DNA of 14,512 bases from JAWWAH01 sp033721415. Its GTDB lineage: Bacteria; Patescibacteriota; Minisyncoccia; Spechtbacterales; 2-12-FULL-38-22. Numbering within the stretch: position 1 is the first letter of the stretch; each line of letters opens with the position of its first letter. The DNA is taken from positions 1 through 14,512 of the forward strand of contig JAWWAH010000027.1 of assembly GCA_033721415.1 (NCBI GenBank), given 5' to 3'. The notes beneath the pieces are model-generated. The model was not told the DNA's origin and did not search any database. It was given only the letters and a program-made list of their open reading frames with translations. Below, one piece after another: positions 8,546-14,246 of the stretch. Made by a program: the position numbers and the translations under genes.

Positions 8546-8923
8546 TTAAAAAATCAAGACAAACCCCCTTCCAATTGAAACAAGTACCACTGCTGGCCAA
8601 AATACCCATAACACGAGCAAGGATGTAAAAAATAAAAAGACCGCCCCTTGCGCGGCTAATCCAATAATGATAATACTCATACGTATCATTCCTGCAACAA
8701 GACGGATAAAGATATCAGTAATAATGTTGCTTACACGGTCAGCAAAGTTCTTTGGGGGCATCATAATCTGTAAGCGCATTCTGTGCCACGGAGAAAACAG
8801 GGTTCTAAGGTGGCCCCATATTAAAAACTTATGCCAAGTAGCAATTGAATAGTTTTTAAATAATATTAATATGTTTTTGATGGCCGTGGTATAATGCCAC
8901 CAAATATATTCGATAACTAACAT
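8546..8923 (-). CDS. Small polytopic membrane protein, first gene of the surface-protein operon
   Basis: The 125-residue protein has an aromatic- and basic-rich N-terminal half containing FSPWHRMRLQIMMPPKNFADR (about 43-63). Two or three hydrophobic helices follow in the C-terminal half (about 66-118), ending in GRGFVLIF. I see no enzymatic motif and do not recognise a named family. It lies 3 bp upstream of the Clp-like ATPase gene, so the two are almost certainly co-expressed, and a membrane partner or adaptor role is a reasonable inference. The start at 8923 has no Shine-Dalgarno site, but a consensus extended -10 element ends 7 nt before the ATG. Transcription would therefore begin at or beside the start codon and give a leaderless mRNA, which supports this start over internal ATGs. 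Confidence 0.8.
   Translation of the reverse strand: MLVIEYIWWHYTTAIKNILILFKNYSIATWHKFLIWGHLRTLFSPWHRMRLQIMMPPKNFADRVSNIITDIFIRLVAGMIRMSIIIIGLAAQGAVFLFFTSLLVLWVFWPAVVLVSIGRGFVLIF
8887..8895 (+). promoter_or_regulatory. Extended -10 promoter (TGGTATAAT) for the plus-strand amidase gene
   Basis: TGGTATAAT is a perfect extended -10 element with no convincing -35 box upstream. Its expected start at about 8902 gives a leader of about 45 nt without a Shine-Dalgarno site before the ATG at 8947. It sits inside the first codons of the divergent membrane-protein gene, so the two transcripts would overlap by about 20 nt. Confidence 0.5.
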
Positions 8924-8930
8924 TACATTT

Positions 8931-8939
8931 ATTATAGCA
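8931..8939 (-). promoter_or_regulatory. Extended -10 promoter (TGCTATAAT) for the minus-strand surface operon
   Basis: On the minus strand the sequence reads TGCTATAAT and then 7 nt (8930-8924) to the ATG at 8923. A consensus -10 hexamer with an upstream TGn allows weak -35 contacts, and I see no good -35 box 16-18 bp upstream. The predicted transcription start falls at or within 1-2 nt of the ATG, so the first gene would be leaderless. No other comparable promoter lies inside the block, so this probably drives all five genes. Confidence 0.65.
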
Positions 8940-8946
8940 AATACTT

Positions 8947-9456
8947 ATGATAGATTCTATTTCAAAACAAAAAAATACAGTTCTTCCAGACAAAAATGTA
9001 CAGATAGATATTTTCAAAACTTACATATCTACAATAGAAAAAAGTGTGGGCTCTACTATATTTCAAAATATTTACGGAAAAATAAACGGAGAGGAAAAAG
9101 ATTTATCAAAAGGAGGAAAAAGATCTTGCGCACGATATGCATCAGCTATACTCTTGATAGCGGGGCTAATAGAAGGAATGCACGCTACTGTTGATGGAAC
9201 TGTGCGCGATATGGAAAAAAGTGGATGGTATAAAATAGATAAACCAAGAAAAGGTGCTGTATTAGTATGGGGCCCAGGACCCGAAAGCGAAGGGCATAGC
9301 CATATAGGCTTTTACATGAATAACAATAAAGCAATTAGCAACAGTACAAAGAAAAAAATACCGACTCGCCACAGCTGGACATATGGAAAAGATAAAAAGA
9401 AGAATCCCAAGCGCCCACCCATAAGCATATGGTGGCACGACAAGCTAGGTGACTAG
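8947..9456 (+). CDS. NlpC/P60- or CHAP-like cysteine peptidase/amidase, no signal peptide
   Basis: The protein has 169 residues. The pattern fits the papain-like amidase fold that cleaves peptidoglycan peptides or amide bonds. A candidate nucleophile Cys61 lies at the start of a helix (KRSCARYASAILLIAGLI). A strand then reads RKGAVLVWGPG (101-111), followed by GHSHIGFYMNNNKAIS (116-131) with His119 in the position of the catalytic His of NlpC/P60 proteins. A further polar residue or His142 (RHSW) could complete the triad. The length is about that of a bare catalytic domain with a short N-terminal extension. No signal peptide, transmembrane helix or wall-binding domain is visible, so it would need lysis, a non-classical route or a cytoplasmic substrate. 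It is divergent from the surface operon and is followed by a strong hairpin. The fold call is moderate. NlpC/P60 versus CHAP cannot be settled by eye. Confidence 0.78.
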   Translation: MIDSISKQKNTVLPDKNVQIDIFKTYISTIEKSVGSTIFQNIYGKINGEEKDLSKGGKRSCARYASAILLIAGLIEGMHATVDGTVRDMEKSGWYKIDKPRKGAVLVWGPGPESEGHSHIGFYMNNNKAISNSTKKKIPTRHSWTYGKDKKKNPKRPPISIWWHDKLGD

Positions 9457-9476
9457 GTGCGATATTTAGGGCAAAA

Positions 9477-9571
9477 AAAAAACAGAGGACATTTTTTCGC
9501 CGAAACCTCGTTCCGGGCCACTAGGGCCAAGTCTTTATGGTTTCTACGAGAAAAAATGTCCTCTGTTTTTT
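9477..9571 (+). terminator. Long hairpin with perfect 22-bp arms (terminator or structured element)
   Basis: The arms 9477-9498 and 9550-9571 are exact reverse complements. Each contains the core CAGAGGAC or GTCCTCTG flanked by A6 and T6 runs. The 51-nt interior is itself structured: GAAACC (9502-9507) pairs with GGTTTC (9539-9544), and two GGCC tetramers around ACTAG can form an apical hairpin. Placed 20 bp after the amidase stop and ending in T6, it can terminate that transcript. The large loop and exact arms are unusual for a simple terminator. A miniature mobile element or a small structured RNA are alternatives. Confidence 0.7.
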
Positions 9572-9595
9572 ATATTATTTTACCCCGCATATTCA

Positions 9596-9624
9596 TTGAC
9601 AAATCATACTTTAAGTGGTATTAA
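9596..9624 (+). promoter_or_regulatory. Sigma-70-type promoter of the lipoprotein metallopeptidase gene
   Basis: A consensus -35 box TTGACA (9596-9601) is separated by 17 bp from TATTAA (9619-9624), which is preceded by TGG as in extended -10 promoters. Transcription would start near 9631, giving a leader of about 36 nt that contains the Shine-Dalgarno site. Confidence 0.65.
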
Positions 9625-9656
9625 ATGATTAGTTCCTACTACTAACGCAAAGGATT

Positions 9657-9661
9657 GGAGG
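9657..9661 (+). promoter_or_regulatory. Shine-Dalgarno site GGAGG of the lipoprotein gene
   Basis: GGAGG lies 5 nt before the ATG at 9667 and fixes that start, which also yields a textbook lipoprotein signal. It is the strongest ribosome-binding site in the window. Confidence 0.8.
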
Positions 9662-9666
9662 ACTAA

Positions 9667-10746
9667 ATGAAGTACTTGCGCATTCTTGTTGTGTTGTTTT
9701 TAGTAACAACGCTTGTATATGGGTGTTCTGTACCTATTACAGATTCTGGTAATACTGATGTAGTTACCTTGCCTGAGGCAGAAAGTAAGCAAGAACCTAT
9801 TGCAGAGCCCGAACCCGAAAAAGAGGTTGTAGGGGTAGAAGAAGAAACAGAGGAGGATTCCAAAGCCCCCTCCCCCATTGAAAGCCCCAAAAACACAGAA
9901 CCTAGTCCTGAACCAGAACCTGAACTGAAACCTGAGCCAGAGCCAACAGAAGAACCCAAACCCAGTCCAAATCCGGAACCACCTAAAACACTGGATCTTA
10001 ATATAGAGTTTACTCTTGGTAGTGGTATTACTCCTGAAGTGCAAACAACTGTTTTTGAAGTACTAACAGATGCAGCTACCTTTGTTGACAAGGAAACAGG
10101 GTACCACATAAAAAACTTTGAGGTTTTTTTATTTAAAGACCGCAATGAACTGGTAGATGCATGGATGAGGTTTCATAATCTTTCTATGAACCATCGTGAT
10201 GAAGTGTTAGATTCGTGGTTCAAATATACAGCTCGCGCAGGAAATGGTTTTATTTTTTTTCTTATTCCAGATTATCTGCTTGATGATATAAAAAGTAAGC
10301 CAACTTCTTTTATAGACGTGTTAACACATGAATATGTACATGTTATTCAATACTCTTATGCAGGCACGGATAATAGTCCGAAGTGGCTAAACGAAGGAAT
10401 CTCAAGCTATATTTCAGCAATGTATCTCATTAATTTACCCATGCATCATCCAGATATGGATTGGTGGCTACGCGACGCAAAGCGAGCAAGTGAACCCCTC
10501 ACAAGTCCATTAAAATCCATGGAATCAAGAGCAGGAATAGAGAATGCTGGCCAAAGCTTTAGGGTTTATCTTTTTTCCGCATTAGCAGCACACCAACTAG
10601 CTGAAAATTCCGGAATGAGTGCACTACTTGACTACTATAAAAATCTAGAAAACTCAGTTAATTGGCGGGTAGCGTTTCGAAATACTTTTGACGTTACCGC
10701 AGATGAGTTTTATATAGAATTTGAAAACTTGCGCATCCAAGAATAA
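9667..10746 (+). CDS. Lipoprotein with Pro/Glu-rich stalk and HExxH zinc metallopeptidase domain (peptidase MA-like)
   Basis: The protein has 359 residues. The N-terminus is a type II (lipoprotein) signal: basic start, hydrophobic core and lipobox LVYGC with Cys20 as the lipidated residue. Residues ~40-107 form a low-complexity stalk of PEPE/EPKP repeats that should hold the domain away from the membrane. The folded part (~110-359) contains the zinc-binding helix HEYVH (221-225) after VLT. It continues to WLNEGISSYIS, where Glu243 fits the third ligand of a gluzincin. This arrangement resembles the peptidase MA-like group (Peptidase_MA_2). It would act as a surface-tethered protease, with unknown substrate. 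It has its own promoter and ribosome site and a strong terminator, so it is probably a single-gene transcript. The active-site motif is directly visible; the family assignment is from memory. Confidence 0.9.
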   Translation: MKYLRILVVLFLVTTLVYGCSVPITDSGNTDVVTLPEAESKQEPIAEPEPEKEVVGVEEETEEDSKAPSPIESPKNTEPSPEPEPELKPEPEPTEEPKPSPNPEPPKTLDLNIEFTLGSGITPEVQTTVFEVLTDAATFVDKETGYHIKNFEVFLFKDRNELVDAWMRFHNLSMNHRDEVLDSWFKYTARAGNGFIFFLIPDYLLDDIKSKPTSFIDVLTHEYVHVIQYSYAGTDNSPKWLNEGISSYISAMYLINLPMHHPDMDWWLRDAKRASEPLTSPLKSMESRAGIENAGQSFRVYLFSALAAHQLAENSGMSALLDYYKNLENSVNWRVAFRNTFDVTADEFYIEFENLRIQE

Positions 10747-10755
10747 GCACATAAC

Positions 10756-10788
10756 AAAAACCCCGCCTTGTTTGGGCGGGGTTTTTTT
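10756..10788. terminator. Bidirectional Rho-independent terminator between convergent genes
   Basis: CCCCGCC (10761-10767) and GGCGGGG (10775-10781) form a 7-bp GC stem with a 7-nt loop. It is flanked by A5 on the left and T7 on the right, so it works on both strands. It lies 9 bp after the lipoprotein stop and 9 bp beyond the stop of the convergent peptidoglycan-binding gene, and serves both. Confidence 0.93.
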
Positions 10789-10797
10789 AAAGAAACA

Positions 10798-11691
10798 TTA
10801 AAAAGCGCAAGACGAAGAGCTACAATCAAAAATTCCCCCATAGCCAAAACACGAACATCCACTTCCATTCTTATTGCTAGTGCTACAGTGTGCATTGCAT
10901 GCACCAGCACCACCCCCCCAAACACACACGCACCAATAATTGCTTGGAGGAGGAATTGTGTCACCTGTGCCACCAGAACCACTTGTGCCTGTGCCGGTTC
11001 CACCACTCTGACTTCCTGTAATATTGCAGTCAGCAGGACCTGATGAACCAGAGTCTTCTGCTTTAGATATACCAGATGGAGCATTGTTGTGCCAAGAAGT
11101 ATACTCAGCAGATGTTTTTATTGGAACAAATATATGTGTGCCTGTGCCATTCTTATACCACCTGCATTTACCATGCATAAGAAATCTCTGTTCTGCGCCA
11201 GCTCGTAGTCTAAAAGTACGCTGTTCTCCAAATATACTAGATTCCATTTGCGCTAATGTTTGATTCCCAACTACTCCATCTATCGCTATATTTGTAGCGG
11301 CTTGAAATGCTGTTACCATATCTGCTGTACTTGAATCATAATCACCATCAACTGCTATGGTAGCGCCATCATTATAAAAATTCCAATTATTATAGGTATT
11401 TAAAAAATTAAGATCTGCTTGTATGTGCCTTACACAATCAGAGCCCGTGCTCCCATCACAAGTTGGAGGACTTGAACTATTACCAGTACTCCATATTTTG
11501 TCACCAGTAGCAGAGCTTGTCCAATTTAAGTGAGTATGTGGAGGTAAGCCTGCGGTTCCATGTATTGATGCTTCTGTGTTATCAACATACGTCGTATAAA
11601 CATATGCACCACCAATAATAACAATTGTTATTAGCAAAAATAACGAAGTTTTGTTTTTTAAAAATTTTTTATGGCTTGTTTTAGAAAACAT
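10798..11691 (-). CDS. Membrane-anchored peptidoglycan-binding (PG_binding_1-like) protein with Cys-rich C-terminal tail
   Basis: I choose the ATG at 11691 (297 residues), 4 nt after the upstream stop. An in-frame ATG at 11784 would add 31 residues inside the upstream gene. After a basic N-terminus, one helix (about 16-36) anchors the protein. Residues ~87-149 resemble a peptidoglycan-binding domain: VRHIQADLNFLN, then VDGDYDSSTADMVTAFQ and AIDGVVGNQTLAQM, the usual 'lQ..L....dG.fg..T...v..fQ...g...DG.vG..T' pattern. A separate region (~160-213) has no recognised fold, and a Gly/Thr/Ser linker follows. The tail (251-297) holds eight cysteines at 254, 256, 265, 269, 279, 281, 290 and 295, arranged as CxC, CxxxC, CxC and CxxxxC. 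It should lie outside the cell, so disulfides or metal binding are plausible. It is co-transcribed with the gene before it. The role is inferred as a wall-attached structural or binding protein. Confidence 0.85.
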   Translation of the reverse strand: MFSKTSHKKFLKNKTSLFLLITIVIIGGAYVYTTYVDNTEASIHGTAGLPPHTHLNWTSSATGDKIWSTGNSSSPPTCDGSTGSDCVRHIQADLNFLNTYNNWNFYNDGATIAVDGDYDSSTADMVTAFQAATNIAIDGVVGNQTLAQMESSIFGEQRTFRLRAGAEQRFLMHGKCRWYKNGTGTHIFVPIKTSAEYTSWHNNAPSGISKAEDSGSSGPADCNITGSQSGGTGTGTSGSGGTGDTIPPPSNYWCVCVWGGGAGACNAHCSTSNKNGSGCSCFGYGGIFDCSSSSCAF

Positions 11692-11695
11692 AGTA

Positions 11696-12463
11696 TTAAA
11701 AATCTTCAGGATAATTAACAGTAGCATAATGCCAAACACCATCCACCTTAGCAAGAAAAATGTGTTTTCCTTTTTGAGCATCACTACGCTCTAAGTAAGC
11801 TTTATCCATCCAAAAATATTCATCTATATTATCTCCGGGAGATTCTTTGGTCCGCATTGAACCACGAGGATTAAGATGCATAACGGGTGATGCTTTTGAT
11901 AAATCAACACCCTCAAGACTATACGCAGTTAGGGTGGATGTACTTTCATCATCGGTTCCTTCGTGCTCGATTTCTTCTCGAGTTAACTCCTGTTCTATTA
12001 ATTTAACTTCTTTAGGTTCTGGAAAAACAATTTCTCTTCTTAAGACTTCTCCTGAATCAAATTCAAATCGCAACTTATAAGTTCCCGACATTTGTGGTGG
12101 ATAAAATCTTACTGGCACGTACCAACGCTCGCTTGCTATGTTTTCAGTTGTTCCATCTGGATTGGTCAAAAATATTTTAGCATTATCATTGCTAATATTG
12201 ATACTATTCTCAATGCCAAGATTTTCTCCCTCTCCTGTTTTATCAATGAGTTTATATCGCATATAAAGCTCGTGACCATTATCTCCCCCACGAATATCGA
12301 TACCCAAATCCTCACTTAGGACAATTTTTTCAAGCTCTTCCTCGTCTTGAGTTATATTTGTTTTTGAATTGTTAACCCAAAAAACAGCGCCCCCTACTAA
12401 AACTAGGGCAACTGCTGCGCTAATCAATATATATAGATTTTGCTTATTCTTCAAAAATTCCAT
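11696..12463 (-). CDS. Single-pass membrane protein with extracytoplasmic beta-rich domain, unknown function
   Basis: The 255-residue protein has a short cytoplasmic start, a transmembrane helix at about 10-30 (ending GGAVFWV) and a soluble outer part. The outer part has alternating strands such as RWYVPVRFYPP and GTYKLRFEFDSGEVLRREI, suggestive of an Ig-like or other beta-sandwich domain. A charged segment and a C-terminal section rich in aromatic residues follow (EYFWMDKAYLE, VWHYATVNYPEDF). I see no catalytic motif and recognise no family. It is the first gene of a two-gene unit with the peptidoglycan-binding protein, 4 bp apart, so a shared envelope role is likely. A TATAAT box 20 nt upstream of the ATG gives a short leader without a Shine-Dalgarno site. 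Confidence 0.85.
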   Translation of the reverse strand: MEFLKNKQNLYILISAAVALVLVGGAVFWVNNSKTNITQDEEELEKIVLSEDLGIDIRGGDNGHELYMRYKLIDKTGEGENLGIENSINISNDNAKIFLTNPDGTTENIASERWYVPVRFYPPQMSGTYKLRFEFDSGEVLRREIVFPEPKEVKLIEQELTREEIEHEGTDDESTSTLTAYSLEGVDLSKASPVMHLNPRGSMRTKESPGDNIDEYFWMDKAYLERSDAQKGKHIFLAKVDGVWHYATVNYPEDF

Positions 12464-12483
12464 TCTAACAAGTTATTAATTTA

Positions 12484-12489
12484 ATTATA
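12484..12489 (-). promoter_or_regulatory. Candidate -10 box (TATAAT) for the 12463-10798 two-gene unit
   Basis: On the minus strand TATAAT sits 20 nt before the ATG at 12463. I find no good -35 box at the usual distance, and the preceding bases (GTG) do not make an extended -10. The transcription start would give a leader of about 13 nt. Confidence 0.45.
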
Positions 12490-12577
12490 CACTAAAAAAA
12501 ACGCAATTTGCTAGTTTTTATCCACACCATTCTTTTTGATAAATATTTAGATTGAAAGGCAGGCTTTTTTGTGGGAA

Positions 12578-12583
12578 TATAAA
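12578..12583 (+). promoter_or_regulatory. Candidate -10 box (TATAAA) for the GIY-YIG/HD pair
   Basis: TATAAA lies 5 nt before an in-frame ATG at 12589 and 26 nt before the preferred ATG at 12610. TTGAAA at 12552-12557 could be the -35 box, but the 20-bp spacer is too long to be convincing. This region lies just outside the left arm of the inverted repeat. Confidence 0.3.
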
Positions 12584-12592
12584 AATACATGG

Positions 12593-12867
12593 TCCCGTTA
12601 GAGATAACTATGCATTATACATATATTCTAAAAAGCAAAAAGAGTGGAAGATTTTACACCGGATACACAAGCGACTTACGGAAACGCTTAGAAGAACACG
12701 CAAAGGGTAGGAATATTTCAACAAGGAATCGGGGACCTTACGAACTGGTGTACTATGAAGCTTGCATCGACGAACAGGATGCTCGCGCAAGAGAAAAATA
12801 CTTAAAAAGCGGGATGGGAAAACGTTATATTAAAAACAGGATAAAGCGCTTCCTATCTCTAACGGGA
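12593..12867. repeat. 14-bp inverted repeat bracketing the GIY-YIG gene
   Basis: TCCCGTTAGAGATA (12593-12606) is the exact reverse complement of TATCTCTAACGGGA (12854-12867). The left arm ends 3 nt before the GIY-YIG ATG at 12610. The right arm ends on the A of the next gene's ATG at 12867. The arms thus sit immediately in front of both start codons and enclose 247 bp. Confidence 0.85.
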
Positions 12868-12870
12868 TGA
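12610..12870 (+). CDS. Single-domain GIY-YIG endonuclease-like protein
   Basis: From the ATG at 12610 the protein has 86 residues, the usual size of the small stand-alone GIY-YIG (UPF0213-like) proteins. It begins MHYTYILKSKKSGRFYTGYT, where YTYIL and FYTGYT stand for the GIY and YIG strands. DLRKRLEEH follows with the catalytic Arg region, then a segment with ELVYYEACIDEQDARAREKYLKSG, in which the Glu of REKYLKSG fits the metal-binding Glu. An upstream in-frame ATG at 12589 would add seven residues (MVPLEIT). Homologues normally start at the M(x)YTYIL position, so I prefer 12610, although the upstream -10-like box could support a leaderless 12589 start. The stop TGA overlaps the next ATG (ATGA). 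These proteins are putative DNA nucleases with unsettled roles. The flanking 14-bp inverted repeat is unusual. Confidence 0.88.
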   Translation: MHYTYILKSKKSGRFYTGYTSDLRKRLEEHAKGRNISTRNRGPYELVYYEACIDEQDARAREKYLKSGMGKRYIKNRIKRFLSLTG

Positions 12871-14153
12871 AAAAACATACAAAAAGCACAAAATTAATAT
12901 ACGATCCCCTATGGGGTCTTATTGATATTACTGATTTTCTGCCCATGATAGATACTCCCGAGTTTCAAGGCCTTGGTTTTAAAAATCAACTTGGAGTTAC
13001 TTCCCTGTTATTTCCAGCTGCAACACACACAAGAAAACAACACTCTTTTGGTGCATTAAAAAGAACACAAAAATTAACTGATAACTGGCTACACAAGGGC
13101 TTTATTAAAAAGAATGATGTCCACCTTGTTAATGCGTTTGCACTTTGGCACGATATCGGCCATGGCCCTTTCTCGCATGTGGTGGAAGAAGTAACAAAAG
13201 AAATATGGGGCAGAGATCACGATGAAAATGGTGCCCTTATAATAGATAGGCTTAAAGGCGTAGTAGAAGAGGCGGGAGTTAACTTTAAAGATTTCAAAGA
13301 CATGTTCGACCACAAAAACCCCTTATACCTTGCTGTGCACGATAAAAACCTAGGGTCAGAAAAACTAGATTACTTATCCCGAGATGCATACTATACTCTG
13401 GGTGAAAAACCAGGTGTAGAATACCTAGCAAAGCATACATACTTTATAGATGGGAAAATCCTTGTAGACGAAAAGGCTATAGAAAACGCAAAGAACCTCC
13501 AGGAATTCTATATAAAAATGTACAAAATGGTATATCTAAGAAAGAACTCAGCTATTGCGCAACGCATGGTTCAACGAATAGTCTACGAATATCTACAGCA
13601 TGAACCAATGAATGAAGATGATTTTTGGGCTCTTACAGATTTTGGATTATTGGGACGGCTCGAAAACTCCACACACCCTGCAGTGCAAGAGCAAGCAAAA
13701 AGACTACTGCACAGAGATTTGCATAAAACAGCTATAGGGTTTAAGCTTGAACAATTTGCCGAAATAGAAAGAAGAAAAGACAAACACCAAACAATCTTTG
13801 GATTAACAATGGAGGAAATGAACCACCTTTTAAACTCTGAAAAATTAGGCTCCCCCTCTAAGCTTAGTAAACTTGAAAATGAGCTAGCAGAAAAAGCGGA
13901 TTTACCAAAGCGTTCGGTACTTGTGATGCCATCGGGGTCAATAGCAAGGTTTGTACCAAAAGATATAAACATATATACAAGCACGGGCAATACCGCTAAG
14001 CTTAGCGACTACTTCCCGAGGCATTTTAAAGCCATGGAGGAAGAGGGAAAAAGCTACAGCACAATACGAGTATGCACATATAGGGAGCACAGGGAAAAGC
14101 TAAGCGAACCAAAGATTGCCGAAGAGATAAAAAAGCACCTGCTATCTATTTAA
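12867..14153 (+). CDS. HD-domain phosphohydrolase (COG1078, dNTPase-like)
   Basis: The 428-residue length is usual for this family, which hydrolyses deoxynucleoside triphosphates or related phosphoesters with a metal centre. The order of motifs matches: IYDPLWGLIDIT (11-22), IDTPEFQ..QLGV (28-44), FPAATHTRKQHSFGAL (49-64), the HD pair His95-Asp96 in LWHDIGHGPFSH, and EKLDYLSRDAYY (165-176) with the last ligand Asp168. His59, His95, Asp96 and Asp168 are the expected metal ligands. Two positions differ from the common pattern: 'QGLG' replaces QRLR, and 'RKQHS' replaces RFEHS. The C-terminal third (~250-428) is less familiar. Its ATG overlaps the stop of the GIY-YIG gene, so translation is probably coupled. 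It has no Shine-Dalgarno site of its own, and the right arm of the inverted repeat covers the region in front of it. The substrate cannot be assigned from sequence alone. Confidence 0.9.
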   Translation: MKKHTKSTKLIYDPLWGLIDITDFLPMIDTPEFQGLGFKNQLGVTSLLFPAATHTRKQHSFGALKRTQKLTDNWLHKGFIKKNDVHLVNAFALWHDIGHGPFSHVVEEVTKEIWGRDHDENGALIIDRLKGVVEEAGVNFKDFKDMFDHKNPLYLAVHDKNLGSEKLDYLSRDAYYTLGEKPGVEYLAKHTYFIDGKILVDEKAIENAKNLQEFYIKMYKMVYLRKNSAIAQRMVQRIVYEYLQHEPMNEDDFWALTDFGLLGRLENSTHPAVQEQAKRLLHRDLHKTAIGFKLEQFAEIERRKDKHQTIFGLTMEEMNHLLNSEKLGSPSKLSKLENELAEKADLPKRSVLVMPSGSIARFVPKDINIYTSTGNTAKLSDYFPRHFKAMEEEGKSYSTIRVCTYREHREKLSEPKIAEEIKKHLLSI

Positions 14154-14175
14154 TAACTAGCAGCAACTAAGCAAA

Positions 14176-14205
14176 AAAATCGACTCATGCATTTGAGTCG
14201 ATTTT
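14176..14205. terminator. Hairpin 1 of three: 12-bp stem, 6-nt loop
   Basis: AAAATCGACTCA (14176-14187) and TGAGTCGATTTT (14194-14205) pair around the loop TGCATT. It lies 22 nt after the HD gene's stop. Read on the minus strand it is followed by T-rich sequence, and a run of seven A lies at its left edge on the plus strand. It can therefore terminate either convergent transcript, better on the minus strand. Confidence 0.75.
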
Positions 14206-14218
14206 GAGTTGATTTCAT

Positions 14219-14246
14219 TAATCGACTCACGGCCTTGAGTCGATTA
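14219..14246. repeat. Hairpin 2 of three: 11-bp stem, 6-nt loop
   Basis: TAATCGACTCA (14219-14229) and TGAGTCGATTA (14236-14246) pair around CGGCCT. The stem core TCGACTCA/TGAGTCGA is identical to that of hairpin 1, while the loop and flanks differ. No T-run follows directly, so it is not a standard terminator. Confidence 0.75.

Noticed and set aside
9508..9538. tRNA-like T-arm (GTTCCGGG) within the 9477-9571 hairpin
   Set aside because: No acceptor, D or anticodon arms can be fitted around it, and the length between stems is wrong.
9663..10145. Long Gly/Ser-rich open frame on the minus strand opposite the lipoprotein gene
   Set aside because: It is the antisense of the Pro/Glu repeat stalk. 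Low-complexity codons avoid stops there, and the plus-strand gene has promoter, ribosome site, lipobox and zinc motif.
11692..11784. Upstream ATG (11784) as start of the peptidoglycan-binding protein
   Set aside because: It would place 31 extra residues, with a second hydrophobic stretch, inside the upstream coding region. The ATG at 11691 gives a normal 4-bp operon gap and a clean single anchor.
12867..12894. Alternative genetic code with TGA read as an amino acid
   Set aside because: The GIY-YIG gene ends at a TGA right at the family's usual length, readthrough would add only eight residues before TAA, and no other gene contains an in-frame TGA.
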